Counted from the stretch's first letter, positions 46,216 to 58,771 are shown. The stretch: 64,000 nt of DNA from Augochlora pura (GCF_028453695.1 NC_135776.1:8502663-8566662), one strand, 5' to 3'. The notes: a model not told the origin generated them from the letters alone. A program made the numbers and translations.

Positions 46216-46957
46216 CAGGGTGCAAAAGAAGTAAATGTCACGATTATGTCGGATCGATTCTACACTTCCTGATTCAATGGAAAACGATTTAACACATATT
46301 CATATTACAGAAAATAACTGATTCTTACTCTTTTAATTCTAAATAAATGAAATTCTAATTTTTACCAAACTGCATATATCTCTATAACAAGATGATATAT
46401 TATATCAGACTATAGTATATTATGTCAAGATACATTATATCAAATTATAGTATACTATGTTAAGATATTATATTATATCTTAATATAATAGATAGATATA
46501 CTACAAGAAGGAATATGATATTAAAATATATTACATCATGATATATTATATCAGAATATAGTATATTATGTCAAGATACATTATATCAAAATATAGTATA
46601 CTATATTAAGATATATTATATCATAATATAGTAAATTATGATATATTATGTCATAATGTATTATATCACGTTATACTTGTGTCAATATAAATTAATCAAG
46701 ATATATTACATCAAGATACAATATATCAAAATATAGTACATTTTGATGTATTATATCAAATTACAGTAATATGAATATGTATTAGTCAAAATATATTGCA
46801 TCATAATGTATTAAAAAATAGTAAATTATAATATATTATGTCATGACATATTATATCAAGATAGCATCATTTTCGATTTCCTTCTCAAACATTTGTTCGT
46901 AGAATATAATATATTATTGAACATACCGAAGCATAACGTTTTAAAACGCACACCCTG
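46216..46957. mobile_element. Possible TA-flanked element filled with an AT-rich array
   Basis: TA then CAGGGTGC at 46214-46223; at the other end GCACACCCTG then TA (46948-46959). The ends agree for only about eight bases, so two unrelated solo ends are possible. The interior, 46380-46860, is a degenerate array of ATATTATATCA/ATAGTATA words. No coding. Confidence 0.45.
46380..46860. repeat. Degenerate ATATTATATCA-type array
   Basis: Words ATATTATATCA, TATTATGTCA and ATAGTATA recur every roughly 20-30 bases for nearly 500 bases. Confidence 0.85.
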
Positions 46958-47340
46958 TACATCTAGCATCTACCCGAAGGATGCAACGGTCCCTTGGGAC
47001 GGAATAAGAAGAAAACGGAGAAGTTATGGATATCTGAAAATTCGTCATACGGACGGTACGTGAGTTCAGCATCAAAAGGTTGCTCATGATAGTTAAACTG
47101 ACGTCTACGGTGGAGAGCGAGTGGCAGGATGAGAGTGGATGAAAGAGCAAACCTTATGAGCACCGATGAGTCATTCATCGTCACGTACAACGAGCATTGA
47201 GCGCAGGTGGCTTTCCAAGCCTTCTTCCGCGAGCTGGTTCCTCCACGAGCAGCTGTATTTTTAAACAACAATCCCTGCGTCGTTAAACATTTCTGTACAC
47301 AGTAAGACGTTAATTGCAATACCGATACTGCACTGGTAAC
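46958..47340. other. GC-richer island, right part
   Basis: Minus frames of 118 aa (46963-47319) and 69 aa overlap. I recognise no domain in either. Likely continuous with 45950-46215 before insertion of the intervening element. Confidence 0.4.
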
Positions 47341-48724
47341 GATCGAGGTTCTGTTGAGTCAAATGTACCTAAACGAACTCCGTTCTAACTTTCAATGCAT
47401 AATATTGCAAGTATTTAATTTACAGGTATATAGTTAAACATTAGTGCAACTTCACTTTGTATACTTCACTTCGAATCAATTTAATTCATCGACGCTTTTA
47501 AATTCATTCGATCTTCACATTGTTGTCATCTTTGTTTTAATTTTTTATACTCAGTTTCCATTTCACTTTCCTTACTATTTTATTGAAATTAAGATATTAT
47601 TAATATTTATTAGTAGTGATATCAATTATAATATAGATTTAAATTGCAGTGGCTCTTTAATAGAATTTTGAATACAGATTTTAATTTTTAAGGGAACTGC
47701 AAATATAAATTTGAATTTATAATATTATTTGAATATTACACAGTTTGCTGTTTGATTTATATTTCCTGCAATTGACGAAGACTATTTTTATTTTTGCATA
47801 AAAGGTCCGCAGTCTACAGGTTCAATAAATAAGCGAACTCACTGGAATATTAGAATTCGATCATTTTCGTTTTCCCTGGTACCATCTTACCCTCATTTCA
47901 ATTTTCCCTCGTTATTTTCTGTTTCACCATTTCACGCCCTATTTCAATATTTCCTTATTCCAGAGCCGCGGCCGTCTCGCGCCCTTTTACTTTTTCACTT
48001 CTCTCGTCTCTCTTTCCCTCGGTAGTTCAATTTCCCAACAGCTCCTCTCAGCAGCTTCCCATTGAACTTCCTGTTTCACTTTCTTCAGATTTCTCTGCCC
48101 GTTTTTCGCAATCTTCATCTCTGATTTCGCGTCTTAAACGTTTCATTTATATGTTTCCTATGAGCATACTTCTGGCGCTTAACCGCGTTACCGTCACAAA
48201 ATCACGTCGATAGACACATAGAAAATGTCGTTCTCTCAAATGGAGCTTTAATCGCACGTTATTCCTACCAAACATTAATTTAATCTACTTAATATCACGC
48301 CTGGCAATTAGATCTTTCAACGTTTTATTCGAGCTGTACGTAATAATCACGCTGTATATTATAATTATACTGTACACGGTCTATGGCGATATGTAATCCG
48401 ATTAATGATTCATAATTATAACACGTTGGTTATTATAACTAATTTATAGTGATCTATGTAGCAGTATCATTTATAATAACTAACGGGTTATAATTATTAA
48501 TCATAAGTCAGATTTATTTTTGTCTAATTTCGAGTGCATATTTTTATACTGGTAGTGCAGCAAGAATTAACACTTTTTATAGGAAATACTTTTTTTATAG
48601 AAAATTCTTTTTTATGGAAAATACATCTTAATTGAAAATGTTTTTCATAGTTAATATTCTATTTTAACGAAAATTTTGAACTGCTTAAACTAAAGTATAA
48701 AAAATATATGATTCCGTTTTAAAA
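47341..48724. other. Non-coding DNA
   Basis: Includes a pyrimidine-rich, moderately GC stretch at 47870-48180 (CTTTCCCTC, TTTCACTT words) and a CCGCAGTCTA dispersed-repeat end. No gene recognised. Confidence 0.45.
47793..47816 (+). repeat. Dispersed repeat end (CCGCAGTCTA motif), copy 3
   Basis: TTTGCATAAA then AGGTCCGCAGTCTA, same orientation as copies 1 and 2. Confidence 0.5.
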
Positions 48725-49190
48725 CGAACTTTAAATTTTACTTGAAAAATTGATTTATATATTGTTCGAACAAAATTTGATTGGAAAAATTAATTCGAAA
48801 TGTAATTCGAATAAAATTGTATATGAAAGTTTAATTCGATATGTTGTTCAAATAAAATTGTATTCGAAAGATCAATTCGAGATTTTATTCGAAAGATCAA
48901 TTCGAGATTTTATTCGAAAGATCAATTCGAGATTTTATTCGAAAGATCAATTCGAGATTTTATTCGAAAGATCAATTCGAGATTTTATTCGAATAAAATT
49001 GTATTCGAAAAATTAATTCAAAAAATTGATTCGACGTGTTGTCTGAGTAAACATTTTGTTCAGAAAATTGATTGGAAGTGTTGTCTAAGTAAAAATTTTA
49101 AACGGAAAATTTATTCGAAGAAATGATTCGTAGTGGTGTCTAAATGACAATTTTATTCGAAAAATTCATTCGAAATGATACTCGAATAAT
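48725..49190. repeat. ATTCGAAAGATCAATTCGAG array, 25-bp unit
   Basis: Five near-perfect 25-base units start at 48862, 48887, 48912, 48937 and 48962. More decayed ATTCGAAAAATT words extend on both sides. Since 25 is not a multiple of three the frame cycles, giving the 88-aa plus frame (48750-49016) with Arg-Asp-Phe-Ile-Arg and Phe-Glu-Ile-Leu-Phe repeats, a by-product. Confidence 0.92.
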
Positions 49191-49846
49191 CTTTTGTTCG
49201 AGAAATAGCGAACTGCGAATGATATAATGAAACACGTATTCTGTTCCCAAAGTACACCTCGGACGATATAACCTGAACAAAGTGTGTCGGAACACGGAAT
49301 ATCACGCGAGAGTAATAGAGTAATTGTATATGATTGATGGTGTACAATGTGTGCGTGCTTCCTTGGACAATGAAAATAACAAGGAGAGAGCGATAAAAGA
49401 GAAAGTTACATGCGATCGTACAGATAGTTCGATTTCATTGAAATTGCTAGAATTCTTTTGAAAAATTAATACGGCACACTTTAGTTTCTTCCATTTCAGC
49501 AATATTAGGTCATCCATTTGGGGTTTCTATCAGGGACGCGGTAAAAATTTTTGCCATTTTCAATATGAAAAATTAAGGAAGATTTATTTGAATTATACAG
49601 AGTGAGTCATTTAACCCACTCACCTTAATTGTCTTTGTAAACTACGTGCTGTAGAAAAGAATGTTTCGAACAAAAGATGTTTAGCGTAAAGAGGAGAATA
49701 TTTATTTTTTTAATAAAAAATTTGTATTAATATTCTTATTTCAATTTTATTTTATTAAAATTGATTCTAATGTAAAAGTTAATATTTCTAAATGTAGTGT
49801 ACAAACAACCTGGAGAATACTTTTTGATACATTTTTCAGAAATGTG
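49191..49846. other. Non-coding DNA with a solo element end
   Basis: Short minus frames only (64 and 71 aa). A CAGAGTGAGTCA element end lies at 49598. Confidence 0.45.
49598..49640 (+). mobile_element. Solo end of the CAGGGTGA(A/G)TCATTTAA family
   Basis: TA (49596-49597) then CAGAGTGAGTCATTTAA, matching the left end of the complete element at 58319. The following CACTCACC could be an abutting inverted end. Confidence 0.5.
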
Positions 49847-49860
49847 TATTAATATTAAAT

Positions 49861-49915
49861 AATATTAAGTAAATAATATTAAGTAAATAATATTAAGTAA
49901 ATAATATTAAATATA
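49861..49915. repeat. 14-bp tandem repeat, about four units
   Basis: AATATTAAGTAAAT units start at 49861, 49875 and 49889, with a last decayed unit. Confidence 0.9.
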
Positions 49916-51981
49916 ATACATACGTAAATATTCCAGTATAATAAATCAATATCATAATATTAATTTTACCATACATATAAAAATTATAAAAATGTATTGC
50001 TAATTTTGTAAAATTATTTACTCTCTTTAACTATGGTCTACTACTGATCTCAATTTATAAATACGATATTGTAACAAATATCCCCCTTGTTATTACTATT
50101 GTCTTATAAATGTAACTTTGTGTAACGTGGTGATGCAACTGCCTATAGAACAAATGGGCAAAAGTTGCGAAACCAAAGGGACATTACAATTTATTTACAA
50201 TATTGAAAACTATGTTCATAATGTAGATCTAAGTAATGAAACAGAGAAATACATTTAACAGTTATTCGAATATTTTAATTCACAGTTTCTCCACCGAAGT
50301 TCTGAAATTTCTAGAATTATTAAACAGGTTTGTCTTCGCCGTTCTGCTCCATTTACTATCTTCTGCGACAAATTCTTAGCTTATCGGCGTGCATCATTTA
50401 TGTGTGCCACTGTCGCCACGATGATAAACCGTTCTCGATAATCGCAAGCTTTATCGAAGAAAACTCGAGTTTTATAGTCTCGAGTCTATCACCGAGTAAT
50501 GGACCCGATTCCTGTGCCTTTAGTTTATTTTCGTACATAATTAATATTAAATTTATCGAATAAGATATCTGGAACTTTTTTATTCGAGTTCAATTAGTTT
50601 ATCTATTATTTTTTTGTTAAACTTTTAGATACGGAAAATCTTGAGAGAAACCACTAAAATTATTGCAATTTTTATATATGAAATTATCGCGTAAAATTTA
50701 GTGTATATTTCATGAAAAAGCTTAACACTATTTTATATGTAACATTTTGTACATTTTATACGTAACCATAAGATTATTTCAGTGACTACAATATTTTTAT
50801 TTCAATTTTGCTATTTTTATTATATCTGTTTATATTTTATTATTTATTATATATACTTATTTATATTATGTAGGATCAGATAAAAAAGTGAAAAAACGAT
50901 AATTTTTTACACTATTTTTATTCCAAATAATAGTAAAATTTTAAAAAATTCAAGTCAAAGAGTTATATTGTTACAAAAGTACCTGTCTATATATTTAAAT
51001 TAAGAATTTTCAGAGTTAAAATGTTGAAAGCACTAGATGCAATGATCATTTGAGTCGTAAATATTGATAAGATCGCAGCGACTTGATAAATATAACATGC
51101 AATTATTATCTTGTCAAAAAGTTTGTCCAGAGTTGTTACAGTTGTTTTTGGTAAGGAAAATTTCTAAAATCCGCCAACATGGCGCGGTAAGTAATTGACG
51201 TCTCTATCCCGGCGTCCGATTGTTTTGTTTATCAAAGGTACGTTTGTACACGCCGCGTAGTTAATCCAAATGAGATCGCTTTTGCTACAGATCCTCTGAC
51301 GTGCACATGCCTCGTTGGACACAGGGGAGAATCTCAGAGAAGACGGTATTACATGGTTTGCATTGAAAATTAATCCTTTTCCAAATCTAACTCACCTTTT
51401 CGTAAATGAACTTCACCTCCTTGCAGAATAAATTATTCTATTCGTAGCTGTTCGTAATAAAATTCATATTTCATTGAAACCTTGAATAAAACTTAGTAAA
51501 CGATTATTGATGATTTATAAAAATTCATTACATGTCATGAAGTTTGTATTGTTTTAAAAATAAGCATCTAAAATTATATTAAATTTAGAAATTAACAATA
51601 TTTTGCAAATAATTATTGCAGATTAATGAAAACGAATTATTTGTAATGACATTCATATTATTTTATGAATAATTATCTGAAACGATATTGAACTTAAAGA
51701 TTGAGAAAAATATGGCTAATCTTAATGTCTGAGACGTTTAATTTAATTAGTCTACATGTAAGGATTCATTGTCAATGCAAAACCTATAACACTGTCTTCT
51801 CACAGAATTTTTCAGCGTAAAAACTGTATCGGTAGTATTTAGCCGATGCGGCTAATCCGAAGATAATTTCCTGCAGTTAAAATTGCATCGTGATGGAAAT
51901 TGCAACAGTTTTCCTCTTTACGCCAGTTGTAGCGTGCACTCGCAATCAGTCGATGCAAGATTGTCTGTAACAGAGCGCGTA
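49916..51981. other. AT-rich non-coding DNA
   Basis: Only short frames (77 aa at 50330-50563). Slightly GC-richer at 51160-51350 and 51830-51980. Nothing recognised. Confidence 0.45.
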
Positions 51982-52015
51982 CAGGGTGTTCCAAAATTTT
52001 GGATTAATAATGGTT
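51982..52015 (+). mobile_element. Solo end, CAGGGTGTTCCAAAA type
   Basis: TA (51980-51981) then CAGGGTGTTCCAAAATTTTG. No matching right end found before or after the adjacent pentanucleotide array. Confidence 0.5.
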
Positions 52016-52055
52016 TGCGTATCCTAGAGGTGAAAGTAAGCAACGTATAATATGA

Positions 52056-52285
52056 ATATATTATACTATACTATATTCTACTATACTATACCATACCATA
52101 CCATACCATACCATACCATACTATACTATACTATACAATACCATAATATACTATACTACGCCATATTGTACTATATTGTACTCTACTATGCTATGCTATA
52201 CTGAACCAATCTGTACTATACTATATTATACTGTACTGTACTGTACTGTACTGTACTGCACTGCACTGCACTGTACTATACTATA
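52056..52285. repeat. Pentanucleotide array (CATAC / CTATA / CTGTA)n
   Basis: About 230 bases of five-base steps: TACTA units, then a pure CATAC run (about 52088-52125), then CTGTA and CTGCA. Variants form blocks, as expected of microsatellite spread. Confidence 0.95.
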
Positions 52286-52499
52286 TGTATATATCTATAT
52301 ATTCTATTTATTATCAAAATAAATATTATATAAACAAAAAGCTTGCAATTGGTTAAAATCGTAAATAAAGTATTAAAAGATCGTTTTCCACGAATTGCGA
52401 ACGTGCCTGTACCAAAAGTTAGACAAACGAATTTTGCACGATAGCTTTTCCGGTCTCTAAAGCTAATGGAACGTTTCAAACAGAAACTAATGGTTTCCT
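52286..52499. other. Non-coding DNA
   Basis: A 67-aa minus frame (52276-52479) overlaps the array edge; unrecognised. Confidence 0.45.
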
Positions 52500-52930
52500 C
52501 GACGACCGCATCAATTTCTCGAAACCAGGAGGCAGTTACATTTTGAGCGAATTAAATAACAGGGATCCGCTTTAGCCGGTTAGATTAGGCAAGTGCTTTA
52601 TTGCGCTATAATGTGCGTTGTCGTGCACGCTAATGCGCCACGAGACCTTACGCAATACGAGAGCCCAGGACCTGTGGATTTGTTTCTGCCCAACTAACGG
52701 GTCCCTGGGCGCTACGCTCCAACGGAGTATGCATGCGAAACTTCCGTATTATGTTTACAAACGCGCTCGTTGGAAAGGAAGCCCTAATTTCACATCTGGT
52801 ATCGCCACGTTTTACTCTTACGTGTCCTTTCCGAGAAGATGTCGGAAATGTAAGCCGAAACACTTCTCGGCTTTTGAAGTCTTTATTTTCTCGATTTGTA
52901 TTTGCATTAATAATTTGCGTTGGGGATGGA
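52500..52930. other. GC-richer island, no recognised product
   Basis: Plus frames of 110 and 82 aa and a minus frame of 71 aa overlap. None has a recognised domain or clear splice sites. Possible conserved non-coding DNA. Confidence 0.4.
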
Positions 52931-53300
52931 AAATTGCGAATCTTAAATAGAAAGTTGCAAAATCTTTACGTATTTTATTGATCGTTTAGTTGTGTAATAA
53001 CTGAAAACATTGTGCTGTTATTATTCTCTTTTATTGTATTATACGTTATATTTTGTATTTACAATGTAATTTATATTTTACGACGTATCGTAGATAACAA
53101 TAAAATATACTTTTCGTTATCTTTCTTTTAATATTATTGTAATTATCGTTTAGGTTTTTAAATTGCTTGACTAATTTATGAAAGGGACGTTCATATTTTA
53201 ATTGCCTTTGCAAATATTTATTATAATTTTTAACAGACACTTATTTTATGCTTATGAATTATTCAATCAGGAAGCTATTTTATTAGGGAACGAGCTTTGC

Positions 53301-53729
53301 GAACTATTCGAATGAATAATTATTCGAATAATTTTCCGAACTATTCAAATAAAAAATTATTCGAGTAAAGAATTATTCCAATAATGAATCATTCGAATAA
53401 AGAATTATCAGAATAAAGAATTATTCCAATAATGAATCTTTCGAATACAGAATTATCGGAATAATGAATCATTCGAATAAAGAATTATTCGAATAAAGAA
53501 ATATTAGAATACAGAGTTTTCGAATAAAGAATTATCAGAATAAAGAATCATCCGAATAAAGAATTATTCGAATAAAGAATTATTCCAATAAAGAATCATT
53601 CGAATTAAGAATTATCAGAATAATGAATCATTCGAATAAAAAATTATCAGAATAAAGAATCATTCAAATAAAGAATTATCAGAATAATGAATCATTGGAA
53701 TAAAGAATTATCGGAATAAACAAATAGAA
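53301..53729. repeat. GAATAAAGAATTATC-type array
   Basis: Words GAATAAAGAATTAT(C/T) and GAATAATGAATCATTC alternate with steps of about 15-20 bases over 430 bases. It shares ATTCGAATAA with the arrays at 37.2 and 48.8 kb. Confidence 0.9.
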
Positions 53730-54550
53730 TAATGCATATCGCATAATTAATAATTTATAGAAAGTATTCGACTAAACAAAATTTAGTCGAACAGTTATTT
53801 CAGATAAATATATATTCGAAACAGTCTGAATAAAGTCCGAGTCCGCTTTTTACACCGACTGTGCATGGTCTACAATTATGGGCGTACAGTATGATTGAAA
53901 GGTGTCGAATAGTAACCTGAATAATAACCTTTGCAATCGTATTCGCACGCCGATCGCATGATAAAGTCATCGCGTGCCACCATATATCCCATCCATCCTT
54001 ACCTTAATACTCATGCGAATGGAATGATGGGAAATGGTGCAATTGCATCCTGCAAGTGCATCGTTGTGTTTCCGGGAATAACATGGGAGCTCAGGCCTCC
54101 TCAAACTCGATTTCTTCTCGTCTCATGTTTTTTGCGATCTGAAACCAAAATGAACAAAGATTCTGAAGTTAACTAACCATTCGTGTGACAATCAAACAAT
54201 TTAAATAAACAGTGGAAATTGATTTAAATATCAATATTCATAGACCATTTTATTATAATGCTATAAGGAATTCATTCTTATCAGTTAATTTCTTCAAGAA
54301 TACTGTCCGGTATGTGTACGTTTAGTTTTTTTTTAAATTATAATTATTCTAAGTGTAAAGAAAATGAGTTGTTAACAATACTAATAAAACCTCATCGAAT
54401 GAAATGAAATGGGTGATAAATAAAAAAGAAATTAAATAGATCGTTCTCTACTATAAAAATTCATTTCTGAAGAGGTTAAACGATCGCCTAAAGTAACAAT
54501 ATGGTAAAAGAAGTTAACTCTCGAGAGATCAACATCGTGTCATTAACTCA
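53730..54550. other. Non-coding DNA
   Basis: An 81-aa plus frame (53931-54176) in a moderate-GC patch is unrecognised. The rest is AT-rich. Confidence 0.45.
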
Positions 54551-54727
54551 TTGGTTCATTGGCTCGGCCTTCTCGTGTCAGCTGATCTTGCTTTTAATTT
54601 GTCATTGTTTTTTGTTAATAACTCGCAACCAAAGCTACGTATTGCATTTGCGCTAAGGAAAAAATTATTTCAAATCACCTCAGGAACCCCTCATTTCCCT
54701 GTTACGAGTGACTCTCGGGACACCCTA
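54551..54727 (-). mobile_element. Right-half fragment of the CAGGGTGTCCC MITE family
   Basis: Contains TTTGTTAATAACTCG, AAGGAAAAAATTATTTCAAAT and the end GAGTGACTCTCGGGACACCCT(A) before TA (54728-54729). Matches the right arms at 35.4 and 58.0 kb; the left arm is gone. Confidence 0.65.
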
Positions 54728-54729
54728 TA

Positions 54730-55330
54730 GATCGATAACGTATAATATATAAAATACTATCGTTTACATCATGTTGCATCAATGCATTTTTCGTTGAACT
54801 TAATTTACTATTTTCAGTCAAGGTATTGTTCAAAATGCATTCGTTCGACTGATATTTAAATCTTGGCACTTCGAGCCATAGCAGTTATTTAACCTAATTT
54901 GTACGAATTTGTATGAATTATGAAACACCCTTGTATAGTTGTATTTAAATTTAAAAACAGCAAACATGACGTATAATAGCCAAGTCTAAGTACTTGCAAA
55001 AACAGAAAATCTAAAATTGTAAAAATATAGCCTGAAAGAAAATGATTAATGTACCATAAATAATATGATACCATATAACAATTAACAATGTCTTGTAACT
55101 TTTTATAAATATATTTTTACCTTGATAATGCTATATTAGAATTAAAAGATGAAAGTTAAGAGTTAAAATTCAAGAGTATGAATAAATTGTCGAAATTACT
55201 TAACATTTCTATTTTATTTTTTCGCCGAGTTATTGTTTAATTAACAAATGAAATTTGTTTCTAATTTCAAGTTTTGTAAAATGAAACTAAGAAGGATCCA
55301 TGTAAAGATCCATAGCCTTATGACGTGAAC
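54730..55330. other. AT-rich non-coding DNA
   Basis: AACACCCTTGTATA near 54924 resembles a decayed element end. Nothing else seen. Confidence 0.45.
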
Positions 55331-55930
55331 GCTATTAACCTGAAATCGTAACGTTACGTTCGTGTTAACGTCTGTAAAATACAAGCCGTTTAAACGGCCA
55401 AAGTTCGCCTACTCGTTCTCCTCGGAATCGCATAAAATCCGCGGTCCGCTTTTTCACCGTTCCCGCAATGTATACGAATGCACATTTCAAGCGATTCAAA
55501 CGATACGCAAGAGCAAATTCGAGTCACTTGCACTGTCTTGTCTGTGTCACGGAAAGCAGCGGTACAAAGATCAACGGCTCGTGACCACATGTTCCATTGT
55601 TGTTCGTGGCAGGGACAGAAGCTGCAATTGTTCGTAACATGGCATTTCGCCGGATACGGGATCCGGCTGTGCACATGCCCCGCGCACACAACTTTCCCGA
55701 CGTCTTTTATCATCGGGGACGTCCGCAGACTTCGGCCGGATTAACGTTGATCTGAGCGGGATGATGGCCGATAAAGCGTATCAAAAGCACGCGGATCAAC
55801 ATTTATCTGCATAAATATGAATCATCTCGTCGAATCGATTACACCGACGTCCGTAAGGGTACAGTCGCTCGCGAAAATGTTCGAGCACCTTTCGACACTT
55901 TGATGCACGTGGGAATTGGAATTATTTATT
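55331..55930. other. GC-richer island with a cysteine-rich frame
   Basis: A 107-aa minus frame (55390-55713) has about a dozen cysteines, and plus frames of 91 and 88 aa overlap it, so the cysteines may simply reflect ACA/GCA-rich sequence. No family could be matched with confidence. Possible exon or conserved non-coding DNA. Confidence 0.3.
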
Positions 55931-57834
55931 AAGATTTGAAAATCAGTTTCTATGATAATCTGTTGTATTTTACAATTTTATTAAAATTTTCAAGACGTAA
56001 GAACATTAAACGTTTAATTGATGTTGTAGAACTTGGTTTTTTAATGTTTATTCAATTAAATAAAGCAGTTTAATTCTCAAAAATGTTTGAGACTTCTGGC
56101 GAGACTATCAAAGCGTAATTTATAACGTAATTTAAAACGTAATTATAAATTTAATCAATTTCTTTATAATTAAATATAAAATAAATTAATAACAAAATAT
56201 AATATAATAAAATATAAAAATAAATGTATAACAGAATATAACATAGTATAAAATATAATATAATAGAATACAAAATAAATTTGTTTATATAGATCATTCT
56301 TTAAAAATTAGACGAAAATACATTACTTTACAAAAATTGCTATTTGTTAGAATGTTGCTACTTGGTAAAATTAAATTGAATAAATTTGGTTTTCTTAGCT
56401 TTTTATTTGATTTTAAAATGGAAAAAAATATATAAAACTTTCTTATTTCGAAATGATCTGTTATAATATAACTTATCGTTTATATAATGTAAATTATCTA
56501 TTATAACTTTCTTTTAAATGGTTTGAGGAAACTGAGAAATAATTTGCTATGCGGTTACTTTCACATCGTTCTACAATTATCGTACTAGAAAATCAATAAC
56601 AGTTTATAAATATTTGTTGATCATAATGAAAACCAGGGATTTATTTATAACTAACTACAACGGATTACGTTTTGCAACGTTATCTAATTAACGAGAACTT
56701 ACCTGATTCGCTAAATCACGGCGCAATCGCCTAATTAACGGTATCAAACATGAGCATAATCCAATTCCGAAATGTTTATCGAAGCAGGGATAATCGTAAT
56801 AACATATTAAAAATATATAAAATATAAAACATAATTATAAATACTTATATTACTCTTACAATTATATTAGTCCATTAGTATATAGAAAATAACGTTGAAA
56901 TAATATATAACCTTGCAAATAAAACAGGCTTTGCATCTGTTTGCATTATAAAGTCATGATTTTGTAGATCATATTCACCTTTTTGCATATCAAATTAAAT
57001 CTTTCGCAGTTATTATTCAACTTTCTACAAATTACATTCGCTCTTTTCTAAATTAAATTCTCTGATTTGTAATTTTTTCTAATAAAATTCGCATTAAAAT
57101 TAATTACGATTATAATTTAATATGAATTATTCGTAGTATATTGATCATTATTTAAAAAATAATGAAAAGTATTTCTTTTAAAAATCTGAACGTCTCTATT
57201 ATTCTAATAAATAAATGTATAAGTTCACATTAAATTGACAAAGTGAATAAAACATCAATATTGTATTGTAAAAATGTTAAAAAAAATAGGTTAACAAAAC
57301 CTGAAAAAAGAACGGCAAATTTCGTCTACAAAAAAATGATTACGTTGTATAAAGGAATTAATTTATTAAGAATAATTTTACTGTAAAACCTGTATCGCAA
57401 CCGGTAAACAACATTTAATTTCCGAGCGTCGCCATCGAATGAAAAATTCATCTCTACCATTCCGACGAACAACTGCACGATTAGCTAACGCTAAATACAG
57501 ATTTAATCGACTGTCTCTGGAGTCACGTGCGATGGAACCGTCCTTAGCACGGCTGACGTTAGGCTTCGCAACGCGTCGAAATATAATCGAAACTATAGAA
57601 TGAACAGGATCGGTCTATTACTGTCGTTACATGGATTCGTCGTGACGTAATAATGCACATCACGACGATAGAAAAAGCGATTATACGTGACTGCTAAATC
57701 GACTTTCTACCTTCCGATTTCTTATATAATCTGATCGACCCGTCTAGGAAGAAGAAAACCTCGCCAGACAAAAACAGTGCAAGAACTGCATCTTATTTTT
57801 ACTTGTAGAATAAGTTTATAATATTCAGCGAGAT
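55931..57834. other. AT-rich DNA, then a GC-richer patch
   Basis: 56100-57400 is AT-rich with ATATAAAATATAAT words. 57410-57770 is GC-richer with CpG but has no notable frame; possible regulatory DNA. Confidence 0.45.
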
Positions 57835-57850
57835 GAAACGGGACACCCTG
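57835..57850 (-). mobile_element. Solo right end, CGGGACACCCTG type
   Basis: GAAACGGGACACCCTG followed by TGTA. This is the inverted form of the CAGGGTGTCCC end. No left partner identified. Confidence 0.45.
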
Positions 57851-58007
57851 TGTATCTTACAATTAGGTTTTCGAATATTAACAAATGTTATTTAAGGTTA
57901 TGAATCACAAGCAGAATCCAGTGTTAGCTGAAAGACGATTATTTATCTATTAGTACTTTAAACTAGATGATTTATTGAGTAAATGTGGGATTTATTTTAT
58001 GAATATA

Positions 58008-58310
58008 CAAGGTGTCCCGAAAGTCACTTGTAATTGTTAAATAAAGGATTCATAAGGCCATTTCAAGCAACTTTTTCCTTTAGAAAAATTTCCTCCGAGG
58101 CTTCGTTAACGAGTTATTAACGAAAAACAGTGACCAATGAGAAACGAGATCAGCTGATGCGAGGCGGCCGAATTTGCCTATCATTGGTCGGTGTTTTTCG
58201 TTAATAACTCGTAAACAAAGCCGTGGATTGCATTTTCGCTAAGGAACAAGTTGTTTCAAATGAGCTCAGGAATTAATTTTTCGTTTGCGAGTGACTTTTG
58301 GGACACCTTG
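58008..58310. mobile_element. Complete foldback MITE, CAGGGTGTCCC family, 303 bp
   Basis: Flanked by TA on both sides (58006-58007, 58311-58312). Left end CAAGGTGTCCCGAAAGTCAC; right end inverted CAAGGTGTCCCAAAAGTCAC. Arms of about 130-140 bases each pair imperfectly, including CGAGTTATTAACGAAAAACA, around a short GC-rich loop. No coding. This is the best preserved family member here. Confidence 0.9.
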
Positions 58311-58318
58311 TATGTATA

Positions 58319-58611
58319 CAGGGTGAATCATTTAAATCGATTCAATCAAATATCGTCGAATCTGTTGACAATATTAAAAAATGTTTCAAACAATATTCGA
58401 ATGGTTTTAAGAGATTCGTAATCTGATATTAATATTGTAAATTGTCGAGAATATATATGAAAATCAACTTTATTTTTTAAAATAGAATTATATATTCTTT
58501 ATTATACCAATCGATTCGATTCGTCTTTCGCTTCATAAAAATAGTAAGGCATTCATTGCGAAAAATTAGTGATTTAGATATTGGACCGGACGATTTAACT
58601 TGCTCACCCTA
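58319..58611. mobile_element. Complete MITE, CAGGGTGAATCATTTAA family, 293 bp
   Basis: TA at 58317-58318 and 58612-58613. Left end CAGGGTGAATCATTTAAATC; right end inverted TAGGGTGAGCAAGTTAAATC. Sits eight bases from the previous element. AT-rich interior with no frame. Confidence 0.82.
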
Positions 58612-58752
58612 TACATATATGTTCGATATTACATATTATTATTTCTGGTTACGAAATTTTGAGTTTTTGAATTTTCAAATTATGAAATTATAAAGGTTTA
58701 AATATCGACGATTTGTCAAAAATCTGAAATGCTGTGTCCAAGTACTTTTTAA

Positions 58753-58771
58753 CACTAAATATACCGAGGTT
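58753..58771 (+). mobile_element. Solo TTAA-type end (CACTAAAT)
   Basis: TTAA at 58749-58752 then CACTAAATATACCGAGGT, like the end at 39941. The partner end is missing. Confidence 0.4.

Noticed and set aside
46963..47319. 118-aa minus frame as a receptor or channel exon
   Set aside because: No family could be matched; hydrophobic stretches are short and overlapping frames are open as well.
55390..55713. Possible cystine-knot hormone subunit from GH...IP...TNNC pattern
   Set aside because: Spacing does not match the glycoprotein-hormone alpha family over more than a few residues; likely chance.
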